Shown piece after piece: positions 1 to 7,580 of a stretch of 51,548 nt of DNA. Where the stretch lies: positions 1-51,548 of the forward strand of contig JACKFH010000028.1 of the NCBI GenBank assembly GCA_020632575.1, written 5' to 3'. The position numbers and the translations under genes are program-made. This DNA comes from Candidatus Omnitrophota bacterium. Lineage in GTDB: Bacteria > Hinthialibacterota > Hinthialibacteria > OLB16. The notes beneath the pieces are model-generated. The model did no database searches. It was given only the letters and a program-made list of their open reading frames with translations, and was not told where the DNA came from. Every line of letters begins with the position of its first letter. The first letter of the stretch is position 1.

Positions 1-431
1 TCGAAGTGGAGCCGTCCTTTGACCGTTTGGTCCTCATCCAAGGGTTTGATGTCGTAAGAAATCCGATTCTCCATGCCGAGGCGATCGAGAGGCTCGCCAA
101 TCAAGGTTTGGTTCCCGATGGCGCGCGGACCGCCATGTATCCACAGAATAATCTCCTCATCACGGGTTGGATCGATCCAGGTGAGCACGACTCGTCCGTC
201 GGACAGGCCCTCGAAATACTCGTCGCGCATGGTTCGAAACAGGAAATCCCGGCTGAAGTTGTCGGGGTAGAGGATCCATCCCTCGGTGAATCCGATTTTC
301 TTCGATTTCGCCTCGCTCCGAAACCGTTCCATGGCCTCCTGTCTCATCTGGAAGAAGATGTAGACAGTGCCAAAGGCCCAAATCGTGAATAGGCAAAATC
401 CGATCACCTGAGGGCGAATGGGCGATCTCAT
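1..431 (-). CDS. Membrane-anchored sensor-like protein, N-terminal part (runs off the window)
   Basis: Only the first ~143 codons are present. Residues about 8-24 form one hydrophobic membrane segment, and the rest looks like the start of an extracytoplasmic domain containing a WIHGGPR stretch. The start codon overlaps the stop of the upstream PhnD-like gene as ATGA, so the two are probably translationally coupled. A binding protein coupled to an inner-membrane protein with an exported domain suggests a sensor (histidine kinase or cyclic-dinucleotide enzyme), but no catalytic domain is visible here. The sensor reading is inference from context and topology. Confidence 0.6.
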   Translation of the reverse strand, partial: MRSPIRPQVIGFCLFTIWAFGTVYIFFQMRQEAMERFRSEAKSKKIGFTEGWILYPDNFSRDFLFRTMRDEYFEGLSDGRVVLTWIDPTRDEEIILWIHGGPRAIGNQTLIGEPLDRLGMENRISYDIKPLDEDQTVKGRLHF

Positions 432-1438
432 GGGGAGTTCCCATCCTTGAACAATAACGGCGAGAGACGATCCTCGAGGGAGGAGAAATCGGCTTCTTGG
501 GGGGAGATCCAATCCCAGGGAAGTTTCTGCTCGATGAAGAACTGTCGAATCTGCTCGCCCAGGTCGGGAAATTTCTCCAGCAGGTTTCGGTCGATGAGCA
601 GTGGGTTGCCGGGAAGGGGGAATTCACTCGAGGGGATTTCGAGGGTCCGAATCGGGATATCTTCGACTCTCTTCAGGCCAAGCATCTGCGCCGCAACCTG
701 GAACCCGATCCCTTCCCGAGGAAGGAAGGCCGCCTCCACGGGGTCCTCCGTCCCCAGGCTTGTCACCAATCGCAGCACTCCCTCCGAAACAGCGCCTGAT
801 TGGACCGAGGCGTACTCCCGACCATCGCGCAACGCGCCAAAGGGACTATCCCAAAGCCACGCTCGCTGAAGCGCCCCGCCGAAGAGTGAGGAGGGGTGCA
901 CCGAAACGATTTTCTCGTTGATTAAATCTCGTGGGGATTGGATGGGCGAATCTTTCTTGACCCAGATGACGGCGTTGGAGGATGTCGATTCCTCCCGGTC
1001 CGCTTCCTCTAGGAGGACCGTGTAGGGATAAGGTTCCAGGGACTCGTATCGGGGGAGCAGGTAGACCGCCGGGTCGCAGTGGAGCAGGTGGAACCGTCCG
1101 AGATTGCGCTCATCCACCAAGGAGTCGTAGTCATCGATGATGGAGATCTGAATGTCGCCAAAACCGGCCTCGATCAACGGCTCCCTCAATTCCGATTCCA
1201 GTTCCCTGGTGAAGCGCCTGAGTTTTTCGCGGAAGCTTTCGTAAGTGAAACCGAGCTGCGAGAGATCGGGATCTTGCCAGAAGGCGATGAGGAATTTTTG
1301 TCCAATTCTGGTGTCGAGCGTCTTGTAGGAGAAATCGATCACTTCCCCTTGGGCTCGCACGGCGCCAAATGTTAGGCCGACTAGGGCGAAAAGGATGCAC
1401 GGAAACAATGCCCTTTGGAGAAGGGGAGGGGGCGACAT
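428..1438 (-). CDS. PhnD-like periplasmic substrate-binding protein
   Basis: 336 residues. Residues 1-30 form a signal peptide ending near VRAQG. The body resembles the phosphate/phosphonate-type (PhnD/SsuA) type-2 periplasmic binding fold: an early FAFWQDP-like strand, a central DPAVYLLPRYESL segment, then IWVKKDSPIQSPRDL followed by a GGALQRAWL helix, the usual hinge and second-lobe pattern. No ABC permease or ATPase lies beside it. It sits between a secreted repeat protein (6-bp gap upstream) and a membrane sensor-like gene (4-bp overlap downstream), so a ligand-sensing role is more likely than transport. The ligand cannot be read from the sequence. Confidence 0.7.
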   Translation of the reverse strand: MSPPPLLQRALFPCILFALVGLTFGAVRAQGEVIDFSYKTLDTRIGQKFLIAFWQDPDLSQLGFTYESFREKLRRFTRELESELREPLIEAGFGDIQISIIDDYDSLVDERNLGRFHLLHCDPAVYLLPRYESLEPYPYTVLLEEADREESTSSNAVIWVKKDSPIQSPRDLINEKIVSVHPSSLFGGALQRAWLWDSPFGALRDGREYASVQSGAVSEGVLRLVTSLGTEDPVEAAFLPREGIGFQVAAQMLGLKRVEDIPIRTLEIPSSEFPLPGNPLLIDRNLLEKFPDLGEQIRQFFIEQKLPWDWISPQEADFSSLEDRLSPLLFKDGNSP

Positions 1439-1444
1439 AATGGT

Positions 1445-2272
1445 TCAGCGGGAATTCCGCAAAGAACGAAGCATGGCGGTCTCCGGACTTCCCGGAAACT
1501 CCTCCTCAAGTCGTTGGTGGTAGAAAGACATCCTCTGTTGGCTGCCGCTCGGGTCCAGAACCTGAAGACATTGAGAGGCGTTCCATAATGCCGCGGGGAC
1601 GAAGTCCGAACTGGGAAAGCGGTCCAGGAAATTCGTGTATCCTCGAAGCGCGTCACGGTAATTGCCTTTTCCATGAAGACACCAAGCCCGAGTGAAATCG
1701 ATGCCTTCGGCCAAATCTGATCTCAACCGGTAAAAGTTTGGATGGTTATCCCACTCCGTCTGGGCTTCATTCAGCACGGTCAGCGCTCGGTTGTACACGC
1801 CAGCGCTTCGTTCCGCGGCGCCTCCCATGCTGATCGCGTCGGCGTAACTTGCCAGAACTCTGGCATAGAGCACATGAGTCTCGATCCGGTCCAGGATGAG
1901 GCTGTCGGAGGCTTGGCGATACCGCGCCCATTCGAAAGCAGGAGATTCGAGGTGTTTCCCCATCCACTGAACGCATTCTCCGAGAGATTCCAGATCGTTC
2001 CCGGTGTCCTGAAGGATGAAGAAGATGGCGGCGTCACGGATGACCCGCAGACTGAGTTGAGTTCCTGGATACCTGTCCACAAACGATTGAAAGGCCGACA
2101 AGCGTTTCGCCACCGGCCCCGATTTGGGAAGACGCTGGTACTCCTGGACCTCCAGGGAGATTTGACCCTCGGGCTGACGCGGCGCAACGGGGCGAGGTTC
2201 GATCGCTTGCCCCCATGCCATTGAGGCGGTCAAAATGAGTGGGATGCCGAGGAAAACCACAAACTTGTTCAT
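1445..2272 (-). CDS. Secreted helical-repeat (TPR-like) protein
   Basis: 275 residues with a signal peptide (residues 1-22, ending in AWGQ). The mature part is helical with tetratricopeptide-like pairs: WCLHGKGNYRDALRGYTNF followed by LDRFPSSDFVPAALWNASQ and YHQRLEEEFPGSPE are typical of TPR helices in outer-membrane or periplasmic scaffolds (YbgF/BamD-like repeats). It appears to be the first gene of a three-gene minus-strand cluster with the PhnD-like binding protein. It probably mediates protein-protein contacts in the periplasm. I do not recognise a specific family. Confidence 0.65.
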   Translation of the reverse strand: MNKFVVFLGIPLILTASMAWGQAIEPRPVAPRQPEGQISLEVQEYQRLPKSGPVAKRLSAFQSFVDRYPGTQLSLRVIRDAAIFFILQDTGNDLESLGECVQWMGKHLESPAFEWARYRQASDSLILDRIETHVLYARVLASYADAISMGGAAERSAGVYNRALTVLNEAQTEWDNHPNFYRLRSDLAEGIDFTRAWCLHGKGNYRDALRGYTNFLDRFPSSDFVPAALWNASQCLQVLDPSGSQQRMSFYHQRLEEEFPGSPETAMLRSLRNSR

Positions 2273-2366
2273 GGTCGTATCCTAACTGAATTCCCCATTG
2301 ACAGTCACCCTACCCGACCGACTCAATACTGGGGGTCCCTATCCGAGATTGCCCCCCCGGGGTCCT

Positions 2367-2395
2367 TTGCAACTTGGATAAGAAGAAACTATTCT
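2367..2395 (+). promoter_or_regulatory. Possible sigma-70-type promoter
   Basis: TTGCAA (2367-2372) and TATTCT (2390-2395) are separated by 17 bp, about 100 bp upstream of the oxidoreductase start at 2497. The -10 match is partial. The rest of the divergent gap 2273-2496 shows nothing else recognisable. Confidence 0.35.
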
Positions 2396-2496
2396 TGCCA
2401 AATTAAGGCCTCGGACGAATAGGGAAACCAGCGGTGGGGGACCATCGAAAGTTCTTATTACCGGCCAGCCGAGAATCGAATTGAAGGAGATTGACG

Positions 2497-3405
2497 ATGG
2501 CGGAAGAAATCAAGGTGGGAATGATCGGCCTCGACACCTCGCACACAGTCGCGTTCACCAAAATGTTGAACGATCCCGAAAGTCCACATTTCATACCGGA
2601 CGCTCGGGTGGTGGTGGCCTGCCCCACTTTTAGCGAGGATGTGCAGTCGAGTGTGAGTCGAGTCGAGGGTTACACTCAAGAACTGCGGGACAATTTCGGG
2701 GTGAAGATGGTGGAAACGGTTGAGGAGGTTTGCGAAGAATCGGATGCGATCCTTCTGGAAAGCGTCGATGGTCGCCGCCACCTGCCGGAATACCGTCCAG
2801 TCGCCGAGGCGGGCCTACCCTGTTTCATCGACAAACCTTTCACCGCGAGTCTCGAGGACGCCAAAGAAATCGTTCGAATCGCGAAGGAAAAAAAGACCCG
2901 TCTCTTCAGTTCCTCCTCGCTCCGAATGATTCCGGATGTCCGAAGCATCAAAGACTCGCCGGAGCGGGTGGGCGAGATCGAACGCGTTCATGTTTTCTCC
3001 CCCGCTTCTCATGAACCGACCAATCCTGGGCTGTATTGGTATGGAATCCATGGTGTTGAAATCCTTTATACGTTGATGGGCGCCGGTTGCGAGTCTCTCC
3101 TCGCGGTCAGTGACGAAAAGGCTGACACGGTGGTGGCGCGGTGGAAAGATGGCCGAACCTCCACCTACACGGGAACTCGCCTGACTCGCCATGACTACGG
3201 GTTTGTGGTCCACGGCACAAAAGAAACAGTTGCAACCGTTTGCAATTTGAGTGACATCTATGTTCCGCTTGTGAAGAGCATCATTGAATTCTTCAAAGGC
3301 GCCAAACCCCCGGTTCCCTTGGAGACCACGCTGGAAATGATGGCTTTTATCGATGCGGCCCTGAAATCCAAGGGCGATTGGGTCGCGCTACCCGATTTGT
3401 CCTGA
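2497..3405 (+). CDS. Gfo/Idh/MocA-family oxidoreductase (cytoplasmic)
   Basis: 302 residues. The ATG at 2497 is preferred over an in-frame TTG at 2491 because AAGGAGA lies just upstream at the right distance. The N-terminus has the Rossmann-fold opening VGMIGLDTSH, a variant of GxGxxG in which the aspartate-threonine replaces glycines. The family's catalytic lysine region appears as IDKPF at about residue 113 (canonical EKP). The C-terminal half is the alpha/beta domain. Such enzymes oxidise or reduce sugars and cyclitols with NAD(P); the substrate is unknown. No export signal is present, unlike the Tat-type paralogue at 20.3 kb. Confidence 0.82.
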   Translation: MAEEIKVGMIGLDTSHTVAFTKMLNDPESPHFIPDARVVVACPTFSEDVQSSVSRVEGYTQELRDNFGVKMVETVEEVCEESDAILLESVDGRRHLPEYRPVAEAGLPCFIDKPFTASLEDAKEIVRIAKEKKTRLFSSSSLRMIPDVRSIKDSPERVGEIERVHVFSPASHEPTNPGLYWYGIHGVEILYTLMGAGCESLLAVSDEKADTVVARWKDGRTSTYTGTRLTRHDYGFVVHGTKETVATVCNLSDIYVPLVKSIIEFFKGAKPPVPLETTLEMMAFIDAALKSKGDWVALPDLS

Positions 3406-3498
3406 GTTCGGGCCCGGAAATGACCCAGTGATATGTCAGAATTTCGTGACTATTCGACTCTAATGTTGGTTATTCTTTAACGAATCCGTTAAGGTCAA

Positions 3499-3528
3499 TT
3501 GACAGGCAAGTGACTTGAAGTCTAAAAT
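3499..3528 (+). promoter_or_regulatory. Sigma-70-type promoter before the Xer recombinase
   Basis: A perfect TTGACA (3499-3504) and a TAAAAT (3523-3528) with an 18-bp spacer, about 75 bp upstream of the recombinase start. The same layout appears at 11180. The remainder of gap 3406-3602 shows no other feature. Confidence 0.6.
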
Positions 3529-3602
3529 AAAGGGGGTTGGGGAATTATTCCTAAAGATTTCATTGATTCGCCAGCCATTTTACCCGAAATAACGGACCAA
3601 AG

Positions 3603-4505
3603 ATGGATAGGCATTGGATTCAGCTGTTTGTCGATCACCTTCGCGCCGAGCGGGGAATGAGCGAAAAGACATGTCAGGCTTACGCGACGGACATCCGCAA
3701 CTTCTGTACTTTCCGGTTTGTTGAAAATGAAAAGATCGAATGGAAGCAAGTTCGAAGCCTCGATCTGATCGGGTTCCTCGAGGACCAATGCAATCGGGGG
3801 AAAAGGCTTTCCTCGGTGGCGCGTTCTCTCTCCTCGCTAAGGAGCTTTTTCAAATTCTTGCACCAGGAGCGAGAGATCGACCGGGATGTGAGTCAAAGCG
3901 TTGAGCGTCCCCGCCTCCGTCGCCCGCTTCCCCATCCCCTTTCAAAAGACGATGTGACTGAAATCCTTGCCGCGCCCTCGAAAGAGACGCCGATCGGATT
4001 AAGGGATCGCGCGGTTTTCGAACTCATTTATGCATGCGGGCTCCGTGTCTCCGAGGTCTGCAATCTCCGAAGCGAAAACATCCATTTGGCCGCTGGCTAC
4101 CTCCTTGTGGAGGGGAAAGGGAAAAAGGAGCGTGTCGTTCCCATCCATGACCGAGCCAAGCGAGCGCTTACCGAATATCTGGAGAAAGCGAGACCGGATC
4201 TCGACTCCGATGGGCGATCGAGGGCGGTGTTCCTCGGAAAAAGAGGGGGAACCCTTTCGCGGAAGACCGTATTCGCTCGCTTACGTTATTATGCCCTAGA
4301 AAAAGGGCTTCGAGTCGCTCCCTCTCCTCACGATCTCCGGCATAGTTTCGCCACGCATCTGCTCGAGGGAGGGGCCGACCTCCGTGTGGTTCAGGAGCTA
4401 TTGGGGCATTCGGATATTTCCACGACCCAGATTTACACTCAGGTGGAGTTGGGGCGTTTAAGGGATATACATCGCAAGTTTCATCCTCGTTCCGTCGCGA
4501 GTTGA
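3603..4505 (+). CDS. xerD: Tyrosine recombinase of the XerC/XerD type
   Basis: 300 residues, the usual Xer length. An N-terminal SAM-like domain (residues ~5-90, with GMSEKTCQAYATDI) precedes the catalytic domain. All catalytic positions are visible: Arg in YACGLRVSEV (~149), Lys in EGKGKKERVVP (~174), His and Arg in HDLRHSFATHLL (~245), His in ELLGHSDISTTQ and the nucleophilic Tyr in IYTQ (~278). It should resolve chromosome dimers at a dif site with a partner Xer protein. No dif-like site, integron platform or cassette array is seen nearby, so a housekeeping role is likely. The xerC versus xerD assignment is uncertain. Confidence 0.88.
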   Translation: MDRHWIQLFVDHLRAERGMSEKTCQAYATDIRNFCTFRFVENEKIEWKQVRSLDLIGFLEDQCNRGKRLSSVARSLSSLRSFFKFLHQEREIDRDVSQSVERPRLRRPLPHPLSKDDVTEILAAPSKETPIGLRDRAVFELIYACGLRVSEVCNLRSENIHLAAGYLLVEGKGKKERVVPIHDRAKRALTEYLEKARPDLDSDGRSRAVFLGKRGGTLSRKTVFARLRYYALEKGLRVAPSPHDLRHSFATHLLEGGADLRVVQELLGHSDISTTQIYTQVELGRLRDIHRKFHPRSVAS

Positions 4506-4546
4506 CGGATCCAGGATAATCAGAACGAAGAAGTGGAGCTGGATCC

Positions 4547-5326
4547 ATGCGAGAAACAATATTAGTAGTTGATGACGAGCGAGACATTGTCCGTCTCCTC
4601 GAGTACAATTTGCTCGAGGAAAACTTCAAGGTGGCAACCGCTCTCACCGGTCAGGACGCCCTGAAATTGGCCTCCGAAACGCGACCGGATTTGATCATCC
4701 TGGACCTCATGCTTCCAGGCATCGATGGCCGTGAAGTCTGCAAAACCCTAAAACGGCAGCCCGAGACCGATCATATCCCGATCATAATCCTGTCCGCCAA
4801 AGCAAGTGAGGTCGATCGGGTGATCGGGTTCGAACTCGGTTGCGACGATTACGTGGTCAAACCGTTCAACACTCGAGAGTTGATCTTGAGAGTCAAGGCG
4901 ATCCTGCGAAGGATGAACCCGCCCGATGACACCTCGGAGGTCATTCAAATAGCCGATTTGACCATCAACACCGCCAAACACCAGGTTCGTCTTTCAGGAG
5001 AAATCGTGGACCTGACTCCCACCGAGTTTAAGCTGCTGGTTTATCTTATCCGTCGGAAGGACCGCGTCCAAACGCGCGAGGTTCTATTGAACCAAGTCTG
5101 GGGTTTGTCCGAGGACGAGGTCGACACTCGCACGGTGGACACCCATGTGCGCCGGCTTCGTCAGAAACTCGGACACCTCGATTACACCATCAAGACAGTG
5201 AGAAGCCTCGGCTACATCTTCAAACCCCCGGCCTCAGGGCTTGTGGGAGGACCGGGGTACAAGTTCGAGGATGAGGACGAAGAAGAAGAATTGGCCAATG
5301 TCGAGCCGCTCGGTGACGAAACCTGA
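4547..5326 (+). CDS. OmpR/PhoB-family response regulator with acidic C-terminal tail
   Basis: 259 residues. The receiver domain (residues 1-120) has the acidic pair DDE, the phosphoacceptor Asp in LIILDLMLPG (~52), and the K of VVKPF. A winged-helix DNA-binding domain (residues ~130-226) carries LTPTEFKLL and the recognition-helix region VDTHVRRLRQKLG. After the usual end at GYIFKPP there are about 30 extra residues, with a strongly acidic run (EDEDEEEE). No kinase gene is adjacent, so it is an orphan regulator here. It lies 41 bp after the recombinase gene and may share its transcript. Confidence 0.88.
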   Translation: MRETILVVDDERDIVRLLEYNLLEENFKVATALTGQDALKLASETRPDLIILDLMLPGIDGREVCKTLKRQPETDHIPIIILSAKASEVDRVIGFELGCDDYVVKPFNTRELILRVKAILRRMNPPDDTSEVIQIADLTINTAKHQVRLSGEIVDLTPTEFKLLVYLIRRKDRVQTREVLLNQVWGLSEDEVDTRTVDTHVRRLRQKLGHLDYTIKTVRSLGYIFKPPASGLVGGPGYKFEDEDEEEELANVEPLGDET

Positions 5327-5430
5327 GCCGCGAACGCCTTGAACCGCGTTAGCGCCAATCCCGAAGCGTGGGGTCGTCTCATGAACTCCACAGCCAGAGG
5401 CCGTCACTCTCGACTCCAAGTTCGGTGCGC

Positions 5431-5458
5431 TTGCCGTCAAGGTTTCATTCGGTAGAAT
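5431..5458 (+). promoter_or_regulatory. Weak promoter candidate in the gap before the cytochrome gene
   Basis: TTGCCG (5431-5436) and TAGAAT (5453-5458) with a 16-bp spacer. Apart from this the 252-bp gap 5327-5578 holds nothing I recognise. Confidence 0.3.
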
Positions 5459-5578
5459 TCCCGGTATATGCCAAGGCTCTCCCCCAGGAATCCAGTCTGA
5501 TTTCGACGACGCTGGAGGGAGAGGGTTCCGAAAAACCAGACCGCCCGAAGGGTCTGGGCAGAGAGGTGAGTTTCCCCC

Positions 5579-6634
5579 ATGTCTGTTTCTCGAGTCGCCA
5601 TTTTTTTGATGTCTCTGATGTTTTGCTTTGGACCGGTTTGGGCCGGAAGAGAAAACGAACTTCCCGTGGAGGTTCTGCCGCCCGAGGGTTTCCCCACGAT
5701 CGAGGAGATTAAGATCCAAACGATCGACGGAACCGAAATCCCCGGTGAGGACCTTCTGGGCCAGGCGGTGGCGGTGGTGTTTCTCAAACCGACCTGCGGC
5801 AAGTGCACGATGAAACTTCCCGGGGTCGACAAGAGTTTTCAAACCTTCAAAGACGAGGGGTTTACCGTGGTCGCGGTCTCGTCCGCTGGGGATAAGGAGG
5901 CTCTCGCGCCGGTCGCCCAACGCTATGGTTACGATTGGATATGGGCTCAGAACAGCGGCGAGATCAAGAAACAACTGGACAACCATGTCGCTTTTCAAAT
6001 TGTCATCTTCGACATGGCCGGTGTTCCACGTTTCCGGATCGATGAGAACGATGCCGATTGGAAAGTCCACTTGGAGCTGTGTATCGGGGCCGCGATCGAA
6101 AGAGCGCTCGACCTCAGCGCATTTCCTCAGGCGTATGTGGGGTCTCCTATCTGCGGCCTGTGCCACATGCCTGAATGGGAGCAGTGGTTGGGAACCGCGC
6201 ACGCTCATTCGATGGATTCTCTGCGGAAACGGCAGAACCAATACAAACTCGAGTGTGTTGTCTGTCATGTGACCGGGGAGGCCGGCAAGGATGTTCGTCC
6301 CTGGAGGATGACCCCCAGAGAACTACAATCGGTCGGATGTGAGGAGTGCCACGGTCCGGGCGGCCCGCATCGCACCGTTCCCTATCCCGGCGCCGAAATC
6401 CACTCGACCGAGGAATCCTCGTGCGTGCGTTGCCATGACGAGGAAAATTCCCCGAATTGGGATTATGAGACTTATCTGGCGAAAGTCGTTCATCAAGGGG
6501 GTTCCGAAGCGAGCGAATCCGAGGTCGAATCCAGTCCGAAGCAAAATGGCGAGGACAAAGATCCGGGCGCCGACCAAGTGGAGGAAGCCACCGAGGAGCG
6601 CGAGCACTCCGGGAAAAACGGGGGCAAGGGCTGA
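5579..6634 (+). CDS. Exported redoxin fused to a tetraheme cytochrome c module
   Basis: 351 residues. Residues 1-22 are a signal peptide. Residues ~30-180 resemble a thioredoxin/AhpC-TSA domain with a CGKC redox motif inside VFLKPTCGKCTMKLP. Four c-type heme sites follow: CGLCH (~191), CVVCH (~227), CEECH (~256) and CVRCH (~282), spaced as in the cytochrome c554-like domain. The last ~50 residues are a charged, low-complexity tail. GAGAGGTGAG upstream fixes the start. The protein would act in the periplasm, joining thiol chemistry to electron transfer. The partner redox enzyme is not in the window. Confidence 0.8.
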   Translation: MSVSRVAIFLMSLMFCFGPVWAGRENELPVEVLPPEGFPTIEEIKIQTIDGTEIPGEDLLGQAVAVVFLKPTCGKCTMKLPGVDKSFQTFKDEGFTVVAVSSAGDKEALAPVAQRYGYDWIWAQNSGEIKKQLDNHVAFQIVIFDMAGVPRFRIDENDADWKVHLELCIGAAIERALDLSAFPQAYVGSPICGLCHMPEWEQWLGTAHAHSMDSLRKRQNQYKLECVVCHVTGEAGKDVRPWRMTPRELQSVGCEECHGPGGPHRTVPYPGAEIHSTEESSCVRCHDEENSPNWDYETYLAKVVHQGGSEASESEVESSPKQNGEDKDPGADQVEEATEEREHSGKNGGKG

Positions 6635-6729
6635 CACCATCCTGGCAAGCGACTTTGATGGGTCGTGGTTGTTCCAGTTCGAATCGGAATTGGATATGAT
6701 TGCGCTCTCGACAAACCAGAGGGAGTTCG

Positions 6730-7473
6730 ATGCCGAATTGTAAGAACTGTGGAGCCGAGGTCGATATCGACCAAAAGACCTGCGCCTGGTGCGGCGCCGA
6801 AAACCCCGCCTCCGGCGGAAAACCCGCCGCTCCACAACCCAAACCCGCACCCCCCCAACCCTCGCCTCCGGCGCCCCAGCCCTCCGCCTCCGGATCGGAA
6901 ATGCGAACCCACAAAGGGACCGGTCCCAGCATCGAGGACGCCCGAAACCTCGCCCAGCGAGGAGATCTGGATGGCGCCCTGTCGCTGTTTCATCGGATCC
7001 ATGAGACTCAACCGAACAACCAAGAGGCCCTTTTTGGGATCGGCGGGATTCACTTCAAGAAGAACGAACCCAAAAAGGCGATCGAGTCCTGGTTGAAACT
7101 CAAGGTGCTGAATCCGAACTATCCGAACCTGGAGAATTGGATCCAGCAGGCGAAACAAAAACTTCCTCCCGCGCCGGAAAAACCATCCCCACGCCCAAAA
7201 CCTTCGGCATCGCCCTCCGGTCTCGATGTCGAGGAGGATTGGCGTCAGCAGTCGGTGAAGGTGACCGATCCGCAAGTCGATACGCCGCACAGAGCGCCAA
7301 AACCGGCGGCGAAACCGAAGCAGGAAAAGACCCAAATCGACGAGATCCTGGAGGAAGACGACGATGGTTCGATCAAACCTCGGTCCTGGGTGATTCCCAT
7401 GGGGTGGGGGCTGCTGACTGTCTACCTTCTTGTGATCTGGATTCTCTATTTCTCGGCGTGGATTCGAGGATAG
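6730..7473 (+). CDS. Zinc-ribbon and TPR protein with C-terminal membrane anchor
   Basis: 247 residues from the ATG at 6730; an in-frame start 30 bp earlier would only add a non-conserved leader. The N-terminus is a zinc ribbon with two CxxC pairs (CKNCG at 4-8 and CAWCG at ~18-22). A Pro/Ala-rich linker leads to a TPR-like region (residues ~75-140) with GDLDGALSLFHRI and NNQEALFGIGGIHF. A second Pro/Lys linker is followed by a hydrophobic segment (~225-243), so the protein is tail-anchored with its ribbon in the cytoplasm. It is 107 bp upstream of another membrane-anchored unknown. Function unknown; scaffold or assembly roles are typical of this layout. Confidence 0.7.
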   Translation: MPNCKNCGAEVDIDQKTCAWCGAENPASGGKPAAPQPKPAPPQPSPPAPQPSASGSEMRTHKGTGPSIEDARNLAQRGDLDGALSLFHRIHETQPNNQEALFGIGGIHFKKNEPKKAIESWLKLKVLNPNYPNLENWIQQAKQKLPPAPEKPSPRPKPSASPSGLDVEEDWRQQSVKVTDPQVDTPHRAPKPAAKPKQEKTQIDEILEEDDDGSIKPRSWVIPMGWGLLTVYLLVIWILYFSAWIRG

Positions 7474-7580
7474 GTCTCGAACGCTTCGCGATTCTCTCGT
7501 TCTTCGATTCAAAGAATTGACGATCTCGGGCGGAATTTCTTACCCTTGATTCAAGAGCCAAAGAGAAAGGAACGAAGATC

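Noticed and set aside
2273..2330. TTGACA at about 2303 as a promoter
   Set aside because: No acceptable -10 box lies 16-19 bp downstream.
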